NCBI GenBank assembly: GCA_013399855.1
Contig: VXAY01004345.1
Coordinates: 616,365-680,364 of the forward strand
Length of the DNA: 64,000 nucleotides
Origin: Oxyruncus cristatus
Taxonomy: Eukaryota; Chordata; Aves; Passeriformes; Cotingidae
Direction: 5' to 3'
Part shown: positions 22,014 to 32,542 of the stretch, in pieces
Numbering within the stretch: the first letter of the stretch is position 1
Layout of the letters: the number at the start of each line of letters is the position of its first letter
Translations under genes and position numbers: made by a program
The notes under the pieces: generated by a model
Told to the model about the DNA's origin: nothing
The model's input: only the letters and a program-made list of their open reading frames with translations
The model's database searches: none

Positions 22014-22966
22014 TCGAGTGCTGCTGGGCAAAACCCTCTAATTATGATGATAATCTTACATTTACTTACCCCCAAGTCTTCCATTCGAGTGGGTCCCCGT
22101 TGTGTTGACTCAACACATTAGTTCTTTAATCTCCAGAATTATTCACAGATAACAAGACCTTCTTTAATTGCATTTGAGTCATAGAATTGTCCTTTTAATC
22201 ATCATTGCATCTTGTACTTGGGGCAGCTTGAGCTGCAGTGCAGGCACATGGCTTGGCTGGAGCAGGATGGGGACATGTCACCTGCTGTCTGCCACCACAG
22301 AGGAAAGCAAAGGACAACGGAGCAGTGCAATAGCTGGCCTAAACAAGGACCTGCTCTGTGACTATTAGCTAAGGAAGATTCTTGGCTGGATTGAGAAGTC
22401 CTTGATAGAGGGACTTAACCATGTAAATTTGATTTCTTTGCTTAAAAATCCTGTAATTAGAGATTTAATTCAATCAGTTGATGCTATCAGGTGTTTCCTA
22501 GGTAGCACTGTCAGATGCTATTGCTAGTCAGCATGTTGTCAGAGCGCTGCCACTTCCTTCAGAAGGTTATGCAAAACAGCTGCGTTGCCAAAAATAAGAA
22601 AACTGAAATGTTAAAATGCTGGGATTGGACTCAACTCCCTGAGAATGAGGCACTGAAATGCTTTTTATAACCTCCTGCTTCACTCTCTTCATATTGACTC
22701 ACATCATTATGCAAATGCCATAAATTGCAATAAAATCAATTAAAGAGCTATTGAGTCTCATAAAAATATGTACCCATTAGTTTGCTGCTGAGACAGTATT
22801 TCTGCTCTTCTTGCTTTGGGCCGAGGCAGAGAGGAGTGCAGAGCACAAAGGCTGCTCAGCATCACCTTCCCATGGAGCAGGAGCCCGAGTGACCAACAAA
22901 TGCACCGGCCAGGCTGGGGGGGTGTGCAGGTGCCAGGGAGTCTGAGGGCAGCAGGGCAGTGATGAT

Positions 22967-23264
22967 CTGGACAGGGACTTCTAACAAGGGCATGGAGTGA
23001 CAGGACAAGGGGGAATGGCTGCAAACTGATGGAGAGTAGGATTAGATTGGATATACAGAAGAAATCCTTCCCTGGGAGGGTGGGGAGGCCCTGGCACAGG
23101 TTGCCCAGAGAAGCTGCCACTGCCCCATCCCTGGAAGTGTCCAAGGCCAGGTTGGATGGGGCTTGGACCAGCCTGGGCTAGTGGGAGTTGTCCCTGCCCA
23201 TGGCAGGGGGGCTGGGGCTGGATGAGCTTTAAGGTCCCTTCCAACCCAAACCTTCCTGTGATTT
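22967..23264 (+). mobile_element. CR1 LINE 3' portion (about 300 bp)
   Basis: A well-preserved copy that runs from TGGACAGGGACTTCTAACAA through AGTGACAGGACAAGGGGGAA, GAAATCCTTCCCTGGGAGGG and TCCAAGGCCAGGTTGGATGG to AAGGTCCCTTCCAACCCAAA. Confidence 0.95.
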
Positions 23265-24367
23265 CCAGCCCGGCTCCAAAATCTGACCATGCAATTCAAC
23301 CTCTTCTAACCAGGAAACTGCAGCCCAAAGAAAGCATCTGAAGCACTTGCCTGCAGGGCTGCAAGACAAGCTGTTACCAGCCATAAATGGAGAGAAAATG
23401 TGGGTTAAGAATTAAGCCTTCAGTCTCAGCCTAACAAATTAATTGTGGCTCTCTGTGACAAAGGTACTACACAAAAGGCATCAGAACAAACCCTTAACCA
23501 CAGGCAGGCTCCAGTTCTTCAGGAAACACTAAGTTTTGTTTTTTCTTCCATCCTGCTAAGGCAAAGTCTACCCACCACGGAAAAAAAGGAGGGCTCCACA
23601 GGACGCTGTGCAGTGTCTGGGGTTTACAGCGCTTCAGGGAAACTCCTGCAGCCGAAAAACTTCCCTGCCAGGCTGGGAAGGCTGATGCCTCTTCCTGCAG
23701 ACCACAAGGACTACAGTGCAACAACATAAAAGTGATGCAGCAAATCACTGCAGAGCTCTGCAGTGCAGAACTGGGGCCATTTTTCTGTGCAGATCAGGCT
23801 GGCATGGACCTCGTTGGTACCTGAGCTCAGCAAGATCCCCTGGTGAACTCTCCAGTATCCCCATGGAGAGAAAGGGAGTCTGGTTTTGTCCCAACATCTT
23901 GAAAATGTAGAGATCATGACACATTAGGAGATTACATCTGACTAAGAAAAAAAGTTTAGCTGAAGGGAGTTTTGTGTAAAGTCTGTATGTGCCTCTGAGC
24001 TGAGAACGGAGTAATGTCATTCTCAGAGTGCTACTTTAAAGGAATTTTCCTTGAATGTGATTTAATGTAAAACTGGGTGCCTACATTGTTGGATACAACC
24101 TTATCTTATTTGGATTTAACAAGACCTTAACGCGAGTGTCCGAGGCCTGACCCGTCTGAAGGGTAGTTTAGGAGAAAGTGCAATTGCACTATAAATAATT
24201 CACTTTGGTGCCTTGGCTACCATTCACTGTAGCCCTTTTAATACCCCATAAACTCAAATGTACCATGCTATTTCTCTCCGTTTCAAACTGCTCTCCCAGG
24301 GCCAGCAAACGGAATAGCACCATCAGACCATATGCTGTGGAGACCAGGGAGAGGATGGAATTGCAGC

Positions 24368-24732
24368 GGCACCGACACGTGCGCGAGTTTTCTGGTTGTA
24401 AAGTTCACGTGATGGAGTCCAGCTCCTTCCTCCGCCTCCGTGTGATGTGCTTTGAGAGAGTTTAACACCACAGCGCCTGCCTGGGGTGCGGCGTCGTGTG
24501 GAGCGAGGAAGGACAGCTTTCCCTGGGGGTTTTGGTGAGCAAAGAGCGTGTTGGTGCTTGTCCTTCCTTGTCCGGCTGCTGAAGTGGGGAGCAAAGGAGC
24601 CAGTCCCCACGGTGGGCAGCTCTCCTTGGTCAGTGACTCAGGCACGATTATTTCTGGAGCGCTGGCCTCGCAGATCCGGCAGAAGCTTTTGGGAATGGCG
24701 AGTGATTCAGGCAAAAGATGCAGCTCTGTTCG
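24368..24732. promoter_or_regulatory. CpG-enriched patch with two CACGTG E-boxes
   Basis: About two dozen CpGs fall in about 365 bp, well above the neighbouring sequence. Two exact CACGTG sites (24376-24381 and 24406-24411) lie 30 bp apart. A TATAAATA word sits upstream (24190-24197). It could be a small CpG island, enhancer or orphan promoter. No gene start is recognisable next to it. Confidence 0.25.
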
Positions 24733-27700
24733 TTCTGGCAATGGTGGCAACCCAAGGTTTGTAATGTAATTGCAGCTTGTGATGTGAAAAGGGTGCCAGC
24801 AGCACTGTGGAATGAAACTGAGAGCATGAACTGGGCTCTGAGAAGGGGAAGTGCATCTGTTTGCAGTCAGGTGAGCAAGAAAGGATGGTAATGAAAAAAT
24901 TGGGGGTGTAGTAATTTGACAGTGGGAGGAGTATGGAAAAGTAAGTCTCCCTGCCCTGCTCCAGGTGAGTCCCTGTCCTCTGCTGCAGGTCCAGGCTGGT
25001 CCCTGAGCAGCCTCTGGCTACTGGTGTGTCCAAGGCCACCATGGACATGTCACCTCTGAGAAGCAGACTGTCGTGATGCCTGCACCAGGCTAGTTAGCTC
25101 ATCTTTGGAGACTGATGCTTTTCAAAGGAAAGCAAATCCTGGGATGACTGGCATCCCTACAAGGGACATCTGAATCCTGCAAAATACTCTGCCCTGCTTC
25201 TGGCAACAGCATCACTTTTTATCACTTGGTTGCTTTACTGTAGCTTTCCTGTAAGTTTTGGGGTCAGATGGGTCCCATATGTCCCCTGACCCCGCGTGCT
25301 TTCCTCCACCCTGTGTCACAAGCCAGGGGTGTCACATCTTTCTGTCACAAAGCGATGAATCACCTCCGAGATCTGACTGTGGGGACAGTGGAAGGCACAG
25401 CTGATACCCTGTTGTTGCTGGCTGGCAGCAGGTTTTTGGCATGTTGAAGGAAGTGAGCTCTGTAATGGCTCAATGCCCCCTTGCTCATAAGCTTAGCATT
25501 AAACACATGCTTAATAAATTTATTTTCTCCAAGTGGGGCCTGCGGCGAGTGACTGAGAGCTGGACTTTTCCAGGCTCTCTGCCTTCACTGGCTCTTTCTG
25601 TAATGCTGTGGAAAGTCCTTTAAGTGTCTCCAGTATGTAAGCTTACCCAACTGTAAAATTGGGTATAATAAGGCTTGCTTACTTTACAGCAGAGGTTTAA
25701 TTCAGTAATGTTCGTTGTGAGCGTCAGGCCTCGTCCAGGAGGTATAACAGGAAAGGTGTTAGAGATGGGCAGCACGGAGGGATGGCCATTAGCAAAGTCA
25801 TTGTTAAAAGACAAAGCTCTCTGGAACAGAATAGAGAACTCAAACAGCGGCTGACAGAAGCAGATAATGATCTTCCCCGTAAAATGTAACCTTCCAGGTA
25901 ATGAGATGAAGGTGTCAGGAAGGGAGCTGGTGTGACAGAATCACAAGTGTCACCAACTGCCTGGAACAACCTCGAGTGCCAAACCCAACAGCCCATCCCA
26001 CCCCTGTCTCTGTGGGGTACCTGCCTGGCACCTGCCCAGCCCTTTGCTCTGCACCTGTTCAGGTCCACGTGGCAGGGAGCCTTTGCAGGGTGAAGCAGGA
26101 ACCACGCGGTGGGCTGGGAAACCCGCCTGCTGCACACTCATCCAGAGCACAGAAGTGCCACGAGGAGCAACACACTGATTTTAGCTCAGCTTAGCTAGGC
26201 TGAACAGCCCCTTGCGCAGAGCGTGTCGTTTGTTTTGTGCACACACTGATCGCCTTCATGGGTGATTTATGACATGAAGAGTGATCAAAGAATACAGGAC
26301 GTGCTTTGTCCTGCCAGAAGGCTTTTTGTTTGTGTTTGTGGTCTGACTGCCTGTTTGCTGCGGGACTCACTGGGGTGTTGATGGGCCGTGGGGTTTCACT
26401 GAAGGCTGTTGGGTTTTATTAAACAGCTTTGGGTTATGTTGAAGGCTGGAGGACAGCCAAGCTGGGCCCTGTCGTGGTTGGCACATGGAAAAAGTCATTG
26501 CCTCGAGGTGCCAAGGCTACAAAAGTGGTGGTAGTGGGGTGATGAGGGATAAATTGCTCTGAATACAGGTGAGAACAGAGGGAGACTAGCTGTGGGCAGT
26601 GCACACTGGGGGAAACCGGGTTGTGCCATGCCCAAACAGACCCTGGTTTCCAGCACGGACAGGCAAGTGCTTTGGGAGTGGTGGGAGTAGGCATCCTTGC
26701 TTTTCTTCCTGGCTCAGGTGGAAACATCAATCCGACTAATAATATGAACCCCAATTTTCACTGCACCAGGGATAGTGTGGAGCTAACACAGTGCAAGCCC
26801 TGTGTCCCACCCCTTCTGCCCACAGAATGCTTTAACCAAAGAGGTCCCATCTCTAATTTGGCCAACCATTACCCTGTGACATGGAAACCCTGATGCCAGG
26901 TACGTCTTTCCTATCCCCCAACAGTCCGTGGCTTTTCTGCCCCAAGTATTTTATTTGTTTGCCTGGTTTCACAAAAAAAAAATGCCTTTGTCCAGCGGAG
27001 TATTTTAGATTTATTTGTGAACCATGTGGTGCTTGAATCACTTGGTGTGAGTTGTAGTAATGTCCAGAAGCTGTAGCTGTTTAAATCATAAGTATCAGAT
27101 CAATCAGGCAGTCTGGAAAAGGTGCTCCCAGAGAAAACCATCCTTCTGGTTCTGCTTTTCCAAGGAATTCAACGGCTGCTTGCACTGACTGTATATTATA
27201 GTCCTTCTTTCGAGTTTTAAATTTCATGCTTCCACTACATAGCTCTTGTTTGCAGTGTTAGGGAAGTGTGTCCCACTTCTCAGAAATGAAGGGCTTCCAA
27301 GGGCTACAATTAAATCTGACTTTCTAAAGAGTCTCCTCTGCTGAGGGTCACGTCCTACGCTTCGCTTCCTCAGCCTCTCCTCAGGGGAGAGTTTTGCTGG
27401 GAAAGAACTGTGATAGTTGTCATGTTACCCTTTTAAATATCTCCTCCATTGATTAATCTTCCTGTTACATGTTGATACAAGCTGGGGACTGACTTCATGG
27501 GATGGAGGGGTTGGTTCCTCTGTGCCTGGCTTTGCACAGGGCTGTGATGGGGATGCTGCAGAGCCTCTTGGAAGCTGCTGGCTGGGGACATGCTGTGGGG
27601 CTGGGCTCAGACATGCTCGACAGCTCCTGTGTAAATGACCTTCAGCCAAACCTGCCTCTCACTCACACAGCGGGGTGGGATAAAGGATGGTAGTGGGTAA

Positions 27701-28918
27701 GAAAACGGCAGGCTAAAGAAGCAGACAAAACTAACAGGTTTAAATTCAGCCAGGGCTCAGATTTCCATCGGAGAGCACAGTGCAGAAAGGGCAAGGGAGA
27801 GAACAGGTCTCCTCTCTTTTCACAAGTGTAACACACTGGACACAGAGATCAGGCAGCAGCCCCTCGGTGTGGGAGGGCAGGGCTGGGCCAGCAGGGATGC
27901 TCCCTTTGGGGACACGCAGCAGGACACAGAGCTGGGCTGTGGTACAGGGACCAGCCCCAGCACACATCCCCCTGCCCTGTGGGCATGATGCTGGTGGCTC
28001 CCTGAACGAGGAGCTCCAGCTGTGCCCACAGGTAGAAAGCAAGTGTGGGTGCCCGGCCCAGACAATGTCACCCTGAGACATGGCTCAAAACTGAGCATAA
28101 ATCAAAGGTTTTGGACCTCAGGAATGGACAGAATAATATTCCTGCTAAAGAGAACACCACAGAGCTCTGACCAAGGTTCCCAACACCATTTCTCCCAACA
28201 CATTGCTTCTACCATGGCAATCTGTTCAAAGGTGCCGCTGCTTCCCACGCTTTCCGCCTCTTTATTTATTTTGAACATTGCCAAATGTTTATCACTGTCC
28301 CAGTGACCTTCCACTGTTTACTCTCCCAACTAATACAGTCTCTGAATTCAGTTTGTGCCTCATGGGGGTGTAGGAAAGGCCAGGTGTGCATCCCCCTCTG
28401 TCTGTGCTGCTCATCCCGTTTCCTGGGAGCATTGCAGAGCCTTTGGCCACCAGCCTGGCTGTTCCCTCTTCCCAGCCTGGCAGGGACCAGCAATGCCCCT
28501 GAGCAGGTTGCTGGAGGTGAAACCCAAACTTTTATGCACTCTCTGTAAGTGTTAATGAACCTTGGAAAGCAAAAGCTCACTGAAGGATGTCGAGCCCCAG
28601 CTGTTCTCCGCGGGGAGGGAACCTGGCAGAAATTGCAAGCTATTTGTTGATTCTTGCATTTCTGAAGTTGGTGTGGATATACAGGAGGTGGTTGCAAAGG
28701 GAGATGTGTGCAAAGGGATTTCTACCCTTGGAGCACGAGGCTTCTTCCAACACGGTGCTGTTTCCTTTGAAAAATGTCTTTTTTTCTCTCTTTCTCTTTT
28801 TTCCTTTTTTTTTTTTTCTCTTAAACCACCATGCCTGGTCTCTGCTTCTAACTCCCTTCTGGTATTCTTTTTGATTTTCAGGAGGGGAAACACTTTTACC
28901 CACCCCACAGAACTGTAC

Positions 28919-29080
28919 TCACAGAAACACAGAATGGGTGAGGTTGGAAGGGACCACAGGGGGTCATCTGGTCCCACCTCCCTGCTCAGACAAGGTCTTC
29001 CCAAAGCACATTGCCCAGGATTGCGTGCAGATGGCTCTGGAATATCTCCAGTGAGGGAGACTCCACCACCTCTCTTCCCA
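28919..29080 (-). mobile_element. CR1 LINE 3' tail, divergent subfamily
   Basis: It reads GAGGTTGGAAGGGACCACAG, then GGGTCATCTGGTCCC and AATATCTCCAGTGAGGGAGA, then CTCCACCACCTC. The GGTCATCTGGTCC version differs from most other copies here and indicates another CR1 subfamily. Confidence 0.87.
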
Positions 29081-30030
29081 CAGTCAGAATTATGAACCGG
29101 TTTGTGAGTCTTCACTGGGCAGAATCCGGTTTCAAGTGGTGCATCTCAGGCGCACTTCTGGAGAAATTCAGGACTGTGTTCTCCCCCCTGATTTCCTGGA
29201 GCTGCCACAAGCACCACAGCCGGCATTTGTGAAGTGATCGCAGAGAGCACTCGGAGCTGAGCGGAGCTGCAGGGCAGGGACAGCACCCCCTGCAGCAGGA
29301 GGTGCCCTCAGCCCCTGCCAGGGGCGCTGGCAAGGCCCAGGACAGGGGCAGAATGAAATGGAGAGGCACGGGGGGAAACTAGAAGGGAAAATGTCTCTCT
29401 TTGGAAGTGGATCACCGAAATGCTGAGGCTAAGCAACTCCTCTGAGTTAGTTATTAATAATCTAAAAACGACAGTTAATTGACACTGCCAGCCTGACTGC
29501 TGGCAGCTCTCTGGGTGAGGATCTGTGGCAGAAGACGGACACCTTTATTTGGAGTTGTGTTATGGGAAAGATGGGTTATGCTCCTACAAGCCACCCATGA
29601 GTTCAGCTGTTCAAACAAATAATTTTCTTGATTCACTGTAATACTTAAGACAATAGGAAGCCCTTTAGTTCTTAGAGGAGAAAATGTCACAGCTTCATAT
29701 AAAATGTTTTTGGTATCACAAAAGATTGACTTTCATCAGTTACTTCTTCATAGTTATGAATTGCTGTTGCTGTCATTTGAATGTTAAATATTGCTTTAGA
29801 AAGAGAAGATGCAATATTTCTTTCCAGTTTTGCTTTGATTTAGTAAACTGTGAGTCGTAATTTACGTTTCTGCATTCGGGTTTATCTCTGTCTCCCAGTG
29901 GGATAATATAATCCACAATATCTACTATTGCTTTCATTTTTAGGAGAGGATGGATGAACCAGCTCACCCGTATGTCCTGTATGAACTTAATTGAAATGCA
30001 TATTTTGATTGTTATTTTTTTCTTTAATAG

Positions 30031-30078
30031 GAAAAGTATATTATTTAGTATGAGAACCAAAGAGGAGAAATCCCAAAG
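30031..30078 (+). other. Candidate 48-nt exon-like block
   Basis: A strong acceptor-like tract (GTTATTTTTTTCTTTAATAG) and a CAAAG|GTGAGT donor flank 48 nt. One of three frames is open, reading KSILFSMRTKEEKSQ. I do not recognise it. About one such pair is expected by chance in a window this size. Confidence 0.12.
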
Positions 30079-32037
30079 GTGAGTTTCTTACTGTACAAAT
30101 TCCCAGGCAATAAATGAATGAATACCCTTTAAATGAGGTGAATTCTAATCTTTCTCCCGTGGATGAAGTGCCCCTGGACTGGCTGTGAGACCGAAAAGGG
30201 CACCTGTCCCCTCCATCTCATGAAATCTCATGTAATAACTGACTGGGGATCACTGGATGGGCTTTAACACATCTTGAATGCATTTGATAGCCCATATGTT
30301 TAAAATTTGCTCATGTAGCCATATGTTGAGAACTTCCCCAAATGCTGCTACTCCTTATTTTTAGGGCTGTTTTGAAGTTCTAAGAAAATGACAGTCTAAT
30401 GGTGTGACCCCTTCACTCCAGACTGTGCCAAACATATTGTTCAGTCACTCCTCGGTGACCTGGAGAAGTGGAAAGTGTAGGAGTGAATATTAATAGCAGA
30501 GAGAAGCTTGGCAAGTGACTGCAGGGAGGGGAATGTTTGGGAGATGCTGTGACTATTATCTTTTAAGTTAATCAAAGTTTCCTGCTTTGTTTCCTGTTAT
30601 TATCATTGTTTCTTCGTGTTTTCTGAGCAACTCCCCACTCAGAGAGGCTGAGCTTTTTTTGTAGAAAGCTTTTTTTTTTTTCCCCCAGATACAGTTACTT
30701 TTCTACAGCAAAATCAGGTGCTGGTTACTTTAAAATCATGAATTTCGAGCTTAATGATGAAATGAAAAGTTGTTTTTAGATTTGAACCCTAAGACATGTA
30801 CATGTTTTGTAGCAGCCTATTCTGAAGCAAGAATGGTCCCTCGTAGGAGGATTCACAGTTTTCATTTTCATCATTATCAAACCACTTCTCTGGGCAGATG
30901 GGGCCTGACTCTGCCCCACCAAGAGCCTCCTTGGAGCAGACCTGAGACAAGCTCTGTGGATTTTTACTTTCCCACAGAGAGGTAAGTGCACATATTTTTC
31001 ATTCTTCTGTCACTGACATGCTTGGAACAACCTAAAACCCTCACCTGCTGAGTTCACTTCCCTCAAGCATTGGAAAGCCTCCCTTCCCCATTCCTTTGAC
31101 AAAGCAAAACCAGAATTTCTTTCTCCTTACCACTGGGTTTTTTTTTTTTTGTTTTCTCTTTTGTTTTTCCAAATTGCCTCATGCTATCAGAGAAATGTAT
31201 TTGTGCTGTCTGGAGAACACTGTGTTGGGCATTAGACTCTTTGCAAATGTCCTGTAAAGGCTTGTTACCCAAAATAAAATCTTTTAAGAAGTGAAAAGTG
31301 AAACAGGTTATAATACAGGAGTTTATTAGGTATATATAATAATAATAAAACAAAGTATTATTGTAGCCCATCCAGACAAAGAGGTCCCTTTCCCTTTTCT
31401 TGGTAATCATTGTGCAAGACTTTTCATTCAGAAAGAAAGGATATTATAACTGAGAACCAAACTGTCATCTCTCTGTACAAAATGTTGCAGATCATTAACA
31501 CACAACCCTCTTCTTATGCTCACCACTGTAATTTTATATGTTCATCTTTAGGACTTGCTCATACCCTTGCATGTATTAAGTCTTTTTCTGTAAAAATGAT
31601 TAGATTATGGACCTCTTTTAAGTTTATCACCTTCCTTTTGAACAAGGGAGATGTGAGTTGAAACTGATAAATCTTCAGTGGTTGCTTCCAAAGTGGCATT
31701 CACTGCTGAGCCAGGCTGGACCAACTGCAAGACAAATAGATAAATAGGTGGTAGGAGCTCCCTCCCACACCTGCAAGTGCTTGCAATGGGTATCAAGAGC
31801 AATAGCTGAAGCTGAATGAATAATGCAAAATGGAAAGGGTGTCTTTTCTTCTCCGTTTTCTGCTCAAGAGCACATTGTATGCTCACGTTGGCTGGGAAAT
31901 GCCATTTTCCCCATCTCTTTGTGCAGGCACGAAGCAACTTAAACTGAAGCTGAAAGGCAGCAATCCACAAGCGTGCAAAGGAAATCACTTTCTGGACTCA
32001 GATACATTAGAATATGAAACATGGCAATATAAAATGT

Positions 32038-32137
32038 CTAATCCCCCTACCAGTGCTGAGTCTTTAGTCTAAATGCTAAGTGGGAATGCTGTGGCACAGC
32101 ATTTAGACTGAGGACTCAAACCTGATAGAGGGATTAG
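32038..32137. repeat. Near-perfect palindrome, 40-bp arms
   Basis: Arm 32038-32077 and arm 32098-32137 match as reverse complements at 33 of 40 positions, separated by a 20-nt spacer. The innermost 12 positions are perfect (GTCTAAATGCT and its complement). Two of the seven differences become G:U pairs in RNA from the + strand. Weaker pairing continues outward for about 12 nt. It resembles a hairpin-forming mobile element (MITE) or a hairpin RNA precursor. No transposase or target duplication could be established. Confidence 0.85.
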
Positions 32138-32261
32138 CCATCTGATATGACAAATAGCCAGAGTTATCAGAGTTAACAGTAAGAAAAACTTTCTGGAGGG
32201 AGATTAAAAGCTTGTGCTTCTGAATTTAAACCAGTATTTCTCCAGGTCTGGGGCAAGAAAA

Positions 32262-32542
32262 CACAGAATTGCAGAATGGTTTGGGTTGGAAAGGCCCTTA
32301 AAGATCATCCAGTGCCACCCCCTGCCATGGGCAGGGACACCTTCCACCAGCCCAGGCTGCTCCAACCTGCCCTTGGACACTTCCAGGGATCCAGGGGCAG
32401 CCACAGCTTCTCTGGACAACCTGGGCCAGGGTCTCCCCACCCTCACAGGGAAGGGTTCTTCCCAATATCCCACCCAACCCTGCCCTCTGGCAGTGGGAAG
32501 CCATTCCCCCTTGTCCTGTCACTTCAGGCCCTTGACAAAATT
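32262..32542 (-). mobile_element. CR1 LINE 3' portion (about 280 bp)
   Basis: It reads CAGAATGGTTTGGGTTGGAA, AAAGATCATCCAGTGCCACC, CCACAGCTTCTCTGGACAAC and CCTTGTCCTGTCACTTCAGG. It is 120 bp from the palindrome. Confidence 0.95.

Larger units (their letters stand above)
20963..32037. other. Intergenic stretch, no recognised gene
   Basis: No supported gene. It contains two CR1 copies, a nested inverted repeat (21,939-22,013), a CpG-enriched patch (24,368-24,732), a pyrimidine-rich run near 28,778-28,822, and a 48-bp block at 30,031-30,078 between a very strong acceptor-like tract and a CAAAG|GTGAGT donor. The overlapping frames of about 180 codons on both strands at 28.55-29.12 kb run through a CR1 copy and a T-rich tract and are not genes. 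Confidence 0.55.

Noticed and set aside
24205..24465. 86-codon + strand frame over the CpG patch
   Set aside because: It has no ATG start at its 5' end and no recognisable motif. The CpG content is better explained as regulatory.
27290..27400. Possible very old CR1 fragment (CCTCAGCCTCTCCTCAGGGG)
   Set aside because: Only a short CR1-like word remains; too little to call without a repeat library.
28552..29115. Overlapping frames of about 180 codons on both strands
   Set aside because: They read through a T-rich tract and a CR1 tail. Open frames on both strands over a repeat are typical chance.
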